From contig MU001683.1 of NCBI GenBank assembly GCA_010093515.1, forward strand, positions 934,106 through 998,105: a stretch of 64,000 nt of DNA, given 5' to 3'. The DNA is from Lineolata rhizophorae. Its lineage: Eukaryota > Ascomycota > Dothideomycetes > Lineolatales > Lineolataceae. Positions 46,982-59,841 of the stretch are shown one piece after another. The translations under genes were made by a program, and so were the position numbers. The stretch's first letter is position 1. Every line of letters begins with the position of its first letter. Below the pieces are notes generated by a model that saw only the letters and a list, made by a program, of their open reading frames with translations, was not told where the DNA came from and ran no database searches.

Positions 46982-49158
46982 ATGGGGGCCGCAACGCCGT
47001 CGCTCGCGGCGCTACTCGGACAGGCGACGCTCGAAGACCACGATGCTGTGCTCAAGGCCTCGAACGCCGCTCTCAAGAAGTCCAAGTCGGACGCCAATGC
47101 GCTACATGCCAAAGTAGTGGCATTGCTCAAGCTCGACCGGTTCGACGATGCGCTGCAAATGTTCGAAGAGGCCGGGGACGAGCTCAAGGACAGGGCTCAC
47201 TTGGAACACGCGTACACGCTCTACAAAGCGGGCAAGCCGGGCCGGGCGGTGACTGTTGCTGAGGCAGGAAAGGAGATTGGAGAGCGCGGGAGGGGTTTGA
47301 AGCACGTCGAAGCTCAGGCGGTACGTCTTCACATTCAACTGTTGCCGAAACCTCGTCACGCGACGCGCTGACAAGACTCTCCCAGAGATATCGCAGCGAG
47401 GCATTTCCTGAAGCCGCCGACGTGTACGACCACCTCCTGTCGGACAGGGCGGAAGCATTTGGAGAGCAAAACGACCTGAGGATCAATGCTAGCGCGGTCG
47501 ATGCCCAGTTGGCGTGGGCGAATGCTGGACACCTTGCGCGAAGGACTAAGCCTGGAAGGGAAGACATGGACGCCTTTGAAACGGCGTACAATGCAGCTTG
47601 CGGGTGCATAGCGAGGGGTGCATTCGGTCAAGGAGAGGTCTTGCTTCGAAGAGCTCGAGGTATGCGATTGGCCATGGGACTATAACTGTCAAGAACGCTA
47701 ACTTCTCGACGTAGTGCTTTGCGAAGCACTGGACGATCTTACTGATGCGGAAAAGGCGGCCGAACTCCTGCCCATTTTGATCCAACAGATCTACGTTATG
47801 GCTCGGCAAGGGAGACTCGACGAAGCTGACGAGCTGTCGGTGCAGTTGGAAGTAGCAGCGTAAGTGTCATTACTCCCCTCGCCTACGTCGATTCGCGTAT
47901 ATTAACCAACGGTAGAATCCCGGACGCGTCGACTAAGCACATCGCGCGGGTAAACTCTCTTGCTAGCGCGAAGACGATTTCAAATCCATACCTCTTTCAC
48001 CGTCTCTTCCACAGCAGTCCTTCCTACCCTCCTAATGACCAGCCCTTCAGCTTCCAACAAAACTTGTTGTCCCAGAACGCCGCAACTCTCGATATGCTTG
48101 TCTTCAAGTTTTCCGGGATTGCGGCATCGAGGCAAAAGGCCCCAGCTCTTTCGGTGATCCGAGCGGTGGCTTACGCAAAAGGTCAGATCGACCCGAAGGC
48201 GGCCCTCCGAGCGATTGTCCCTGTTTTGGAGAAGCATCCGGAGGATATCGGCCTCGCATGCACGGCCGCACACCTCGCACTGCAGACCAACAACTACAGT
48301 GGCGCGGTCCGGGTTCTGGAGCGGATGGATGAGCGGCTCAATTTCATGCCGTACGCTAGCCAAGTGGACGTGCAAGACTTGAGGTATTCGCCTGGACTGG
48401 TCGCCCTAATGACTACGCTGTACAACGTCGAGAATCGAAGCGTTGCCGCAAAGAAAGTGCTGTTGAATGCTGCAAGGCATTGGAGGCAGAGGCAGCACGA
48501 CACGTCCAGCCAGATTGAACCATCGGCATTAACAGCGCCAGATTCTCTCTTCCACGCCGCTGGAATCGCGCTTTTAGACGCGGGGGGGCAGGAGGATCTC
48601 GCGGAGGCTGCCAAGCTGTTTGGCGCATTGCGGGATGTCGGCCCTGAGGACCAGGCCGCCAGGGCGGGTTTCGTTGCGGCACAGACGGCCGCGCATATTG
48701 AGATGCCCGATGCCGATTGGCTGGATGGGTTGACTCCGGTCCCTTCCTTGGTTCAGAGCGTGGACGTGGATATTCTGGAGGAAGCTGGTGTGCCTCGCGT
48801 TGGTGGCGGCTTCGGGACGGAACAGGGCGGGCCGGGTAGAAAGAGAGCTGGCCCTAGCAACGAAACCCGGCGGAAGAAACGGAAACTGCGCCAGTCACGC
48901 ATGCCGAAAAATTTCGAGCCGGAAAAGAAAGTTGATCCCGAGAGATGGCTTCCGATGAAGGAAAGGAGCTATTACAAGCCTAAGGGTAAGAAGGGAAAGG
49001 GGCGTGCTGGCGGAGATAGGACTCAGGGGGGATTTGCCGCTGAAGACGGTGCGAAAAGAGCGGCTAGCGGGGGAGGAGTGCCTGCGAGTGCCGGAGGTGG
49101 TGGCGGAGGGAGCGCCGGGAAGTCGAAGAAAGCTAAAAAGGGAAAGGGCAAGAAGTAA
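46982..49158 (+). CDS. SRP72: Signal recognition particle subunit SRP72
   Basis: Four exons: 46982-47320, 47386-47659, 47715-47859 and 47916-49158, giving 666 residues. With SRP68 it binds SRP RNA and is needed to target secretory proteins to the ER. The N-terminal half is TPR-like helical repeat (ANALHAKVVALLKLDRFDDA, AHLEHAYTLYKAGKPGRA, VYDHLLSDRAEAFGE, ANAGHLARRTKPGRE). The C-terminus carries the family's RNA-binding motif, KKRKLRQSRMPKNFEPEKK followed by DPERWLPMKERSYYKPKGKK, and ends in a Gly/Lys-rich tail. Introns of 55-65 nt have clear branch points (GCTGAC, GCTAAC) and keep phase. The start is in an ACAATG context. Identification is firm. The gene is intact although it follows directly on the decayed block. 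Confidence 0.95.
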
Positions 49159-49441
49159 CCATTCGAGATATCTTAGATGCGCATTCTGCTGTAGGGATGC
49201 GAATCAACAAATTCACAAGCATTAAATCACATATTTTTGAAGCTGTAGTGTGGCTTTATCCACACCGGCATATAGTCGGGTACGAACGACTCGCTCTCGT
49301 GAGTCCTACATACGGTGCGACGCGAATGATAAGGCTACTGCTTGGGTTTCAGAATACCTCTGGCACTTCCATCGGAAGTTAGCTAGAGTCTGTAAAATGA
49401 TTTGAGGTTTGATCGTATTCAAGATATGCCAAGGGCCTCCT

Positions 49442-50445
49442 CTAAGGTGTCATGGACGGTATGACATTTGATCGCGCGCTGGCTTCCCTATGTTGAACGT
49501 GAGGATTCTTGTATGAACCATCAGCGACGTCCTTCAACCAAGGCACTTCGACTGCAGCGACATGCGCTCGCACGAACTCTATCAATGGCCCCGCCTGTGG
49601 CGCGTCTTCGAGAACTCCGACGACGCCGACTCGGGGCAAGTTCAATGCCGCACTGAGCTTATCCTCGGCCATGGGGGAGAGAGGGACGAGCCGGGTTACG
49701 AAGTTGTCCGGTCTACCTAGCGAGGCTGTCCTGGATAGCAGAGGCAGATGCGAGTAGATCATGTCGTTCTTTGACTTGGGTAAAAAGACTACGGCAATAT
49801 GACGGTCCGAAAGATGATTGTTACTCTCATCACTTGGACGGCGTTGCGCAGCCAGCAGTTCCAACCGCCTTGAGACACTGTTCAGACCGATCTCGACGGG
49901 AGATTCAATATGAGGCCTTGACGCGGGGATGGAAGCAGATGCCGCCGGGTCCTGGGCTGCTTCGATCCTTTTCTTTCGTTTCCTCGCCCTCTTGCCTTTG
50001 GAGGGAACGACGCGGTTCTTACGATACTGGCCAATGGGAGCGAGGAGACTGAAACGCATCAGGGTTAAATACCGGCCCACGATACGTTTGGAAGCGTGTC
50101 ATACGGCGACCACAGTCGTGAATCGGAGGAAATGACGCCGTGCTTCAAAGACTGGCGCAGGCAAGAGCACACGCGCCTGCGCGATCTGCGAAGGGAATGG
50201 AGTCGAGGAGAAAGGCTGAGACGGTCATACCTGCACAGCATGTTGAGCGTCACATGCTGATCGGCCAATGAGACGTGCGGCCTGGACGAGAGAAGCATCG
50301 GGTTAGCACTAGGCGAAGCCGAAGCCGGCGACGCGCCTGGGCAATCGAGCCAGGGGGAATCGCACCATGAGGGGCCCACGAAGGGGCTGTCGACCTTGAA
50401 GACCGGAGCCGGCGCCTTTGGGCGAGGGTTGGCGCGCGACGTCAT
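49442..50445 (-). CDS. POP3: RNase P / MRP protein subunit Pop3
   Basis: Three exons on the minus strand: 50445-50366, 50281-50231 and 50048-49442, giving 245 residues. Pop3 is a small protein of the RNase P and RNase MRP complexes, which process tRNA and rRNA precursors in the nucleus. The joined N-terminus reads PAPVFKVDSPFVGPSWPHVS, then LADQHVTLNMLCSLLAPIGQ across two introns, followed by a basic segment (SKGKRARKRKKR) and the L7Ae-like remainder (VEIGLNSVSRRLELLA, HIAVVFLPKS, RLVPLSPMAEDKLSAALNL). The middle exon is only 51 nt; dropping it breaks the family motif. An in-frame Met at 50553 exists, but the extra residues are hydrophobic and atypical. It is divergent from the ubiquitin-hydrolase gene. 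Confidence 0.82.
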
Positions 50446-51299
50446 CAGGTACCAAATGCTGCGCGTATCTGCGGCGCGGGCAGAGACTGCTGCAATGTGG
50501 AGGAAAAACAGCGCGAGAGTCGGACGTGCGGTACGAAGTAAGACGGCGTGCACGGGAGCGGGCGCGGGCTATCCCGCAGAGGGAATGGCGCATGCACGGG
50601 CCGACCTGCAACCGTAGCTCCCTGGGTCGTATGTAGTCTTGGCGCGCCGACGGCCAGGCGATGACGTGCCGGGCCCGGGCGCGGCGGGCCTGCTGCCTGG
50701 CGCCGCGCCGCCCGCCTTCCAGACGCGCAGGACGAGGGCCCCGCGGCGGAAGTTGCCGCCCGCCGCGCTTGCGCTATCCCCTCCCGTCGCCCGCCCGCAG
50801 CCTTGTCCCGCGCTGCCTCCCGCGCACCACACGGACGTCTCAACGCGACGCGCTCCGTCTTCTGCCCGTCAATCACCTGCGTGCCTCTGCGCTGCGTGCG
50901 TTGCCGTCTTGTGCGCTTGCCGTCGTCCTCTGCCATCCGCTGCCCTTCCGCAGGTGACGCCCGCGCGCTCCGCCCGACCGGTCGGACTTTGCTGCGTTTC
51001 CGCTCCTCCCTTTTCGCCCCGGTTTGGCGCGAGGCGGGCGGGCTGTGTGGGGTGAAGGAGCTCTCTCGCCAGGCTGCCGCGCGCGCCCGCCGCATCCCTG
51101 CGCCCCTAACTGCTCGCCTGCTGGCCGTTGGTGGGCCACTGGGCGTGCCTACGAGGAAGGCTCAGGTCGCTCGCGTCCCTTCACCACCTTCGATTCAACG
51201 CGCCTGGCGCTCGCAGCCGCGAGTCGAAAAATCCTAACGCCCGGCGGCTCTTACCTCCCCCTCGACACGGCGCCCCCCGCGGCTCCCAATTTGTCCCTT
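50446..51299. promoter_or_regulatory. Divergent promoter region of POP3 and the ubiquitin-hydrolase gene
   Basis: These 854 nt separate the two divergent start codons and must hold both promoters. The right half is pyrimidine-rich and GC-rich with no TATA box that I can see. Long open frames on both strands are Pro/Arg/Ala-rich and not supported. Confidence 0.5.
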
Positions 51300-54200
51300 A
51301 TGGACGCGCAGGATGATGTGATGGGCTCCGACGCCGCCCGCTCCTCGCGCGCCCCCAGCTCCGAGCCTTCCTCGCTCGCCCGCCGCGAGTCCATGGCCGA
51401 CGCCTGCTCTTCTCCTACCAGAAAGCGACCGCGCCTTGACAGCGGCGACCGCGCCGTGCGGAGCATGTCGGCCGACACCGTCCTCGCATCCTCGTCTAGA
51501 ACCCGTCCGGAAGAAATCCAGTCGCCCGTTTCTGCCGGCACACACGTCGAGCAGGAGCAAACCTCGGCCGCGTCTCCTTCTGCCCAAGCCGCCGCCTCTT
51601 CTTCCGCCTCTACCTTCCCGGCGCAACAGCACCCGCCGCCTAGCCAAGTCACGATCAACGTTCGCTCCCAGCACCAAGTTTCGGAGCCGGGCCAAGGCGA
51701 CCGGCCAGCACCTAGCTCGCCACCGGACCGAACCTGCTCTCCGGACCACCTGCCCGCCGGCCGCGATATGGAATGTCAGCCTCGTGCAGGGTCGCCGCAG
51801 CAAGGTGTGGCGCGCAATCAAGATGTCAACCTTGCCGAATCCCCCAACGACGACCTCCCCGGATCTCCCTCCTCCGTTTCCATGGAAAACAATGCTGACA
51901 GCCCGGTCGTCGAGATCGAGGCTGGCGAGCCGGAGGACATGGACGAGGACGGCGCCGATCAAGTGATACAGATCGATGGCGAGGAGGACTTGCTTTCTCT
52001 GAACCTTTTCCAGAATTTCCCGTTCACCGAAAAAATGGGCACTCCCCTCGGCGCCATCGCTGCCGTGGGTAAACACTTTTCGGAAGGTACGTGCTAGCCG
52101 GCAATAAAATTTTGGGCTTTCTAACCGTGTGAATCAGAGCCCGTCGATCCCAATGTCGTGACCGAGGTGACGACCTGGCTGGAGCAGCAACTGTCTCTCC
52201 TCCAAAATCGCAAATCTGAGTGGCCGCATTTCTACAAGGACAACGGCGTCTTCTGGAACGAGGTGGCTGTCGCAATGATCAAGTTGACAAGGAGACGGTG
52301 AGCCACCTCCATTGCACGGCCCGAAAAGTTTGGACGCTAATTCAGACCAGGCACCCCTTTGGCGCTGATCTTTTCGATCACGCCGTCGAAAGCGAAGACG
52401 GCGTCCTTCAAAAGCTGATCACCGTTTACGTTCGTCTCTTTGCGCGCCTAGTGCAGATAGACGCGGATACGTTGGAAAATGCAGACGAAGATGTGGATGT
52501 GGATCGGGAGTTGCTCCTTCAAAAGCATTGGAAGGTCATCCTCAACGTGTTCCAATGCCAGTTCAAGGAGGCCCCCATTTGGAATCAGTTCCAAGCGCTC
52601 TTCCACCTGGATATCGAGGAGTTGAGTCTGTCATTCATGTCGGAGTTCATTCGTTCTCCTTCCGACGGGTTGCACCATCTCGCTCGACTGGCGAAAGCGA
52701 GTTTGCGTCGAGCGGCTGTGGACCAGACGGGAGCCAACAACGCTATATTGGCCGGCCGGCTTGCGGACGTGCTGTGTCGTCGCTCGTACCCCGGTCTAGG
52801 ACGCATCTTTGCCGGTTGGACTTCGTTTCCCAAGGACGGATTGAAGTTCTTCCGTGCCGTAGATGAACTGTTGCAACAATCGGCAGACAAGCAAGCGGGT
52901 CAACTCCCGGTCGAAGTTAGTAGAGAGTTGCTGTCTCCTTTGGGCGAGTGCTTGCTCCGAATTACCGAGCAAAGCGATAGCTTCGCGTCCGAACTGTTTA
53001 ACGAATACGTCGGCAGCACTGACTTGGCGACGTATCATTTTTGCCCCACCGTTGTTAGGCTGGCATGGAAGCTTAGGCTCTTGAAGAAGTACATCACCAA
53101 GGGCCGCATGGAGCTCCGAGTTTGGAGCGTAGAGCTGATGAACAACGAACTCTTAACTTTGTGGAGGACATTCCATCAGTCTCCGCCCGGGATCGGTCAT
53201 CCGGTCATGCAATATTTTGCTAGCTTCCTGTTGGAAGAGCACATCATCGGCAGCATCATAGGTGTGGATTCTCACCCGCAGCTCATATCCAGAAGCAGCA
53301 ACATCGTCGGGTTCCTTATGGTCACACATCGTTATGACGACTCCATGACGGACATGATTTGGCAGCGAGGCATCCTCAGTCTCGATCCGCGAGTTGTCTC
53401 GGCCACCATTAACATGTTTAGCCAGATCGCCAACCTAATGGACATGCACATGCTGCTCTATATTTGTGGAAAGCTTCACGATTTGCCAATAGAAGCCTAC
53501 GGACCCGACGTGCGCTTCCTTAGTCGCGAAATTTTCGAGCGCATCCGGCTGAGTAGCTCAGAATTTTTTCGGGATGACGGCCGGATCAAAGCGTACGACC
53601 TGTGTATCCGGCTCATCACCGAAGGATGCTGCGGCGGCACCCACCCAAACGCGAGCGCTGCATTTGAAGAGGGCTGTAGGGAGCTGAGAGGCCTCTGCGA
53701 TCTTTCCAGCCTCCTGGAGCATCGGCAGTTCGTGTACGAGACTTGTGTCCGAGAAATTAAAGAGGGCCCGAGTCGAGCCGTGGGCGGTAGGATGCGCGCG
53801 ATCCATATAGCATCCGAACGATTCGTCCGTGAAGACATCAACCTGCTTGCGAGGGATCTTGACCTCACGCGCATCGCCGTCGAAGAAATGTGCTCTTTCG
53901 TTGACTCCGAGCGACCCAAGCCTAGGCCACACCCGTTCACCATGTGCCTTGGAAACCCTCTCACCCCTCGAATGGGACTTCTGTGCGTCCTCATTGGGGA
54001 GAAACCCGATTCGGTGCCCGAGGAACTCTACGATACGCTATGGGAGCATCTGGTCGGCACGAAGGCGATCGATAGCAGCGCCCGCGATCAGTGCTGGTCC
54101 CATCTTGCCCAATTGTTGAGATCGCAAAACAAGAACCAGTTCCTTGACCGCTGCATTTCGGAGCACCTGCCGAAATTGGAACCGAGGTTCTTTACACTCC

Positions 54201-57200
54201 CCTTTTTCAGCTTCGTACAACAAGCGTTTGAGTATCAGTGGCGGGCGGCAATGATTCGGAGTGCTGGGGAAGAGATAACAGAGGTACCCGGCGTCGAATT
54301 GCTGTGGCACATCATCGTTACCGCCCACGAAGGCACGATCGAGACACACGCGGCTCAGTTCCTGGCCGGCGTGTACTTAGATCCTTCCAAGTTCCAACGC
54401 ACCACGCTCCCCAAAATCGAGACGATCCACGAAGATGTCGTAGAGCGATGCATGAGACAGCTCAAGGATGCTTTTGTGCGATGCAGGTCTTTGGACGCGG
54501 AGGCCGCCGATGCAGAAGATGCGCGCATGGGAAGTTCGACCCCGGATATTGAGCTTCAACAGCATAGGCAGCGTTTCGGTCGAACAATTGTGATCCTTAC
54601 GACCCTGCTCGAGCTTGTTCGCGCCAAACCTGAGTTCGCTATCCAGCCTCGCAGGCTGTCCAGGGAGACTGCGCCGTCGGTCGTCGGAGAGTCCGAACCT
54701 ATCGCTGGGGATCCGATCGTCATCAAATACCAAGCCCACAACGGTAAATCGACCGACATGCAATCGATGACAGTTGGCGACCTCGAGACCTTGTCAGATC
54801 TCCAGCAGAGGTTCGCCTCCAAGACCGGGTTCCCAAAGTTCACCGTCATCGTAGGCGGTCGGCGTTGGGACCTGGACCATGACGAGACCATCCGGGAATC
54901 TCAAATCGCGACTAAGGGAGCGTTTATGATTAAGAGAGCGGCCGATGTCCCTTATGCGCCTCGGGGCTCTGTCTCCTCGGCCGCGGGACAGTCTGTCATC
55001 GAACGTGAAGTCCTGAGGCATTTCGACGAACTCTACGCCTTCATGGACGGAGACGATTGCATCAGTGAGATCGTGCACAAGTTCCTCCTCATTTTCCCCG
55101 CCCACGAGAAGGTCCGTGAAGCTGTTTTGAGGGAAGATGTGTCTGTGTCTGCCGTCTTCCCGCCTGGCCAGATATTTCGGACTTCGTACTCTATTCGCGC
55201 GCTACACTCCAATCTTCGGCAACAAATCGCGCAAAACACGGCCGATGAGCCATTTCTAGCTCACGGCATTCGTCTCTGCACTGCCGGCCTCATGAGCAAT
55301 GAGTTGGTCAGCGAATCCTTGAGCGGGCCGCGGGACGTCGACATCTCAACGGTCCTCATCGAATGTCTTCATGCCTTTCTGAAGGAATGCTCCTTCCAAG
55401 ACTTTCCGCAATCGAATTTCGAAGATCCAGTTCGTTTCGTCCGGCGCGTGACCGCAATTTTGAACCTGGCGATGATGGACCCTTCTAAGATCAAGGCAAC
55501 TTACGAGTGCTACGCGACTTTGCTTGATGCGGCGCTAAGGGACAGTCGAGTCTGGGACGCGTTTACTTCCAGTCCCGAGGTCGTCGATATTCATCGGCGC
55601 CTTTTGCTCGAGGACGAGCGGCTGCCATTACGCGTGGAAATCATGAAGTGCATCGAAAACTTTTCCAAGGCTTACCCGGACTCTGCCGCGGTCGCGGACG
55701 AAGAGTTCAACATCTTTTATTGGCGTATTTTGTCCTCGATCCTGCCGCATGTCCAGGAGCATCCTAGGGGTAGCCGACAGTACTTCAACATCGCCAACGC
55801 CGTCTTTAGTAAGGTCCGCAACCAGGAAGAATCCACACTGCGGGCCTACCTCTCAGACTGGGGCTCGATGCTTCTCGACCATAAGCACGAAGAGGTCGTT
55901 GGCCGAGACGAAGTCGACGACGTTGTGCTTGGGCTAGTGAAACTGCTCTTGAGCTGCGTTCGCTCACTCAAGTCGTTTAAGAAGCCGCTCAATTGCAGGG
56001 ACTTAATGGAACGCATATTTGTGACATTTTTGTTCCCTCCGTTTTCGCCCCAGCTGGGCGGACGCACCGTCGATGACGAGGACGACGAAATCATCGACGA
56101 TGGTGCCCAAGGCGCCGCAGGCCGGAAAGCCGTCGGACGTGACGAAGTTGTGGAAGCGAAGAAGGCCGTTCCGGTGTTGGAGACGTATACGCGCAAGGAA
56201 CTTTACGATTTGACGCTCGCGCTGTGCGAAGACCTGAAGGCCTACCGCTCACTCACTAACTTGATGACGCAAATCCTTCCCGATTACCCTCGAGTTGTTC
56301 CTGATAGATTCAACGTCGATCGGAGCAAGGAGTTCCGATGCCCGAATGGTTACTTGGGAATCAGGAATCTGGCCACCACGTGCTACATGAATTCGCTTCT
56401 GACGCAGCTGTACATGAACTTGGGTTTTCGTACCTTTGTCTTGTCAAAAAACTTTGTCCTGTCAGGCGAATCGCAGACGTTGCTGTCCGAGACTCAGCGT
56501 TTGTTCGCGTACATGCAAAACAGCTTTGACAAGGCGACCAATGCGAACGACTTTGCGTGCACAGTTCGAACGATTGATAACCAGCAGATTGACGTGCAAG
56601 TTCAAATGGACGCCGAGGAGTTCTTTAACCTCGTGTTCGATCAGTGGGAGAGCCAGATGCTTACGACCGCCGCCAAGAATGCCTTTCGCTCGTTTTATGG
56701 CGGCCAGACTGTCAACCAGATCAAGTCCCGAGAGTGTCAACATGTGTCGGAACGCACCGAGAGCTTCTTCGCTATCCAATGCGACGTCAAGGGCAAAGGG
56801 AATTTGACGGAGAGTCTGAGATCGTTCGTCGAAGGAGACGTCATGGAAGGCGAGAACAAGTACAAGTGCGAATCGTGCGGCGGGCGCTTCGTCAATGCCG
56901 TTAAGCGGACGTGCCTGAAGGATGTTCCGGACAACCTTATCTTTCACCTCAAGAGGTTCGACTTCGACCTTGCGACGATGATGCGGAGCAAGATTAACGA
57001 GCGCTTCGAATTCCCTATGCAGATCGATCTTGGCCCTTATATGGTGGACCACCTCAATGACCCGGAGGCTCATCCACCAAAGCAGGACGTGTTCGTTCTG
57101 GTTGGCGTGCTCGTTCATTCCGGAACGGCCGACTCGGGCCACTACTACTCGTTCATCCGCGTGCGGCCCACGCCCGGCGACGCCACCGCTCACCCCGGTG

Positions 57201-59329
57201 TGCCTTCTCCCTGGATGCAGTTCAACGATGCCGACGTCACGCCGTTTGATCCGAATCGCATCCCGGACGAATGTTTCGGAGGTTGGGTGGACACTATCGA
57301 GCCTCAAGGTGCTGACTTTCACCAGCAAGCGACCCTCCCCAAGACGTCGAACGCGTACATGCTCTTCTACCAGCGCGCTTCGACTCTGCAACAGATGCCG
57401 GAAACCACTGTACTAGGAGCGGATCCCACTATTCCCGCCGTCGTCCCGGTTCCAAAGGAGATTGGTAGGGAAATTGACGCAGACAACGAGCGTCGCCTGC
57501 GGCAGCATTGCTTGTTCGATCCTTGCTACGTGCCGTTTGTGCGGCAACTTGTGACCCACCTGCGCGCTTTGACGAACAACATCTGCACCGAAGACCATCA
57601 CCTGGAGCATGCTGCCATCGGGATCGCCATTCGCAATCTACACCAAATCGTCAGCAGGACCAAGGACTTACCCGAACTTTTCAGCACGATGGAGCTGGTA
57701 CGGAAATGGACGTTTGGAGGATGCATTGATTGCTGCGTTGCCGTCCTCAGGGCGTTCATTTTCGACCCCCAATTTCTCCGTGATTTGCTGCTTAGAGCCC
57801 CGTTGTTCAGGCTTCGCAGCGAGGTCTCCGCGTTCCTGGTCGATGCTCTCCAACACCTTCGCGCTATGGGCCCGGCATTGTATGGAGTCGAGCAGTCCCC
57901 GGATTCTAGCCCCAGTGATGGAGACGGCGAGCCGTTCGGCGTCGATCAAAACGGCTTGTTTGCATGCGTCGTCGAGCGCCTTGGGGAGTACATGGACTAT
58001 CTCTCGTTTCACCGCAACTGGAATGAGTACTTCCACACCCTCGCTCGCATCGCCGAATTCGGCAATAACGAGGCTTGCTATCTCATTGGCCATGGTTTCC
58101 TCAAGCGCTGCCTTAGCATTCTCGTCGTGCATAGCCCATACAGCAAGCAGACTCGCTTCGAGTACCATTCGCTCCTCAAATTCATGGAGAAGAAGAAGCC
58201 ACAATGGGAGAAGCTCAGCGAGCTCGTTTCGGTGCTAGTCCGGCGTCTGGACCTCGATCCGACCCCAACTGGTGACGACGAGCAGGAGCGGGCGGAGATA
58301 TATGACGGCATCTCCCTGCCGTGGAGCCACACCGAAGCCCACCTGATGCTCCTGTGGGACCCGACTGAACGCGCTTCCGTTTGGTTGGCGAGAATCTTCG
58401 ACACTTGGGAGCCAAAATTCGAGCGGTTTGTTCCAGGCGAGATCACGACTCACTTGTGTCGTTGCGGACCCTCGGGGAAGCTTTACCTCAACCTCAGAAT
58501 GACCATCCGGGACGGCATAGATACGCTCAACGCCAATTTCGTCGAACCGTACGTCAAGGCAGGAGTTTACTTTTGCCTCGAATGCCCAGACTTGAGTCAC
58601 GCTCTAGAGATCATCGATACTGTCATCGCCAACGCCGAGAACAGCGCCGCGGAAAGCCAACCGCTCACGGGCCCGATGCATTTGGATTTCCTCGACCAGA
58701 TCGCCGGCATATCCAACCAAAACCCCCAAGCGCGCTCTTCGCCGTATGCCTATTGTTACCGTATCATGGACAGATCCCCAGCCTGGGCTGGCGGCTTGCT
58801 TATGAGCACCGACGAGCGTGTCCGCCTGGAAACCGTCTTCCTCCTGGAGCGCCTTCTCTTTTCCCACGTTCCCGTGGCAAAACATCCGGAGGGGTCCAAC
58901 GAGCAGCGGATGGATATTTACCGCGTCAAGGTCGCCCGTGCCCTGTGCAACTCGCTTGGCTTGAAGTTGGCGAGCGCCTACGATGCCGAATATCCCCGCC
59001 GCGCCATGCAGCCCATGGCCGATACTTTGAGCAAATCTATTGAGTTCTTGCGAGCGGCCATCGATCTCGGAGACGATAGCCTACTGCCATATGGCGACGA
59101 ACGTGCCATGGTCGACCGGTCCTTGATGTGGCTGAACAATCACCACTCTGACAGTTCGACTACCGACGCCGAAGGCGAGATGGATAAGCTGGAGTGGCAG
59201 GCGAACGAAGAAGAGCTAGGACAGTCCGGTATGATTTCACCCGATAGCCGGCACTACGAGTGGCGTTTGCTAACGAGCGCCGTAGAAGACTGGGCCTCTG
59301 ACTACAGTGACGACTCGAACGATATGTAG
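51300..59329 (+). CDS. Giant ubiquitin carboxyl-terminal hydrolase (USP family, USP9X/USP34-like)
   Basis: Three exons: 51300-52086, 52138-52297 and 52351-59329, giving 2641 residues. The product removes ubiquitin from proteins (cysteine protease, clan CA, family C19). The first 240 residues are disordered, with a likely nuclear signal RKRPRL near 40. Residues about 250-1100 and 1200-1640 are long helical repeat-like regions. A ubiquitin-like domain lies at about 1102-1181 (MTVGDLETLSDLQQRFASKT, FTVIVGGRRWDLD). The USP core starts at GYLGIRNLATTCYMNSLLTQ with catalytic Cys about 1660, continues through MDAEEFFNLVFDQWE, a zinc-binding KYKCESCGGRF and LIFHLKRFDFDL, and reaches the His box DSGHYYSFIRV with His about 1913. 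All catalytic positions look intact. About 700 more residues follow, ending in an acidic tail. Large size, UBL and flanks resemble metazoan USP34/USP9X. Substrates are unknown. Confidence 0.93.
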
Positions 59330-59841
59330 AGCGCTGGGCAGCGGTCTAGGTACCCGATTATGCTCTTAGTGCTGGCTAATTGTGCGTTGTTGCGCTTAGG
59401 CAGCATTGTTTGCTTTCTGCGGTTTTCCTGAGAGATGGAGGTGCATTTGTGCTATGGGTGGTTGATTGACTCTGCTTGTGCCTGTGTATTCCGAGGTGTA
59501 CGGAGGATACTGGCGTCTGGGTTCGGGAAAAGAAAAGGAAGGAAATCAAATCTGTTGCCTGTACGACTGGTTTCCGTTGCGAAATGGGGTGGGAAAGTGT
59601 AAAGTCAGCGCTGTGGTTGCATCACGACGCGCGGCTCCGGACGCTGGATACTGTAGGAATAACTGGTTGAATGAGAAACGAATTCTATTTTCATCCACGA
59701 AGTTTAGCTGTATATCTAAGCTTCGGGTAATTTTAATTGAGATTGGGAGTGCTCGCATTACTAGGCGGAGTAACTCAAAACAGCGTTTGCACGAGTTGTA
59801 ATCCAGGTACCGAATCACAAAATGTATAGTCTACTTTAGTG
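59330..59841. other. Convergent 3' regions
   Basis: The ends of the ubiquitin-hydrolase gene and of the DUF7730 gene face each other here. The sequence is AT-richer towards 59690-59760 and holds no gene. Confidence 0.6.
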
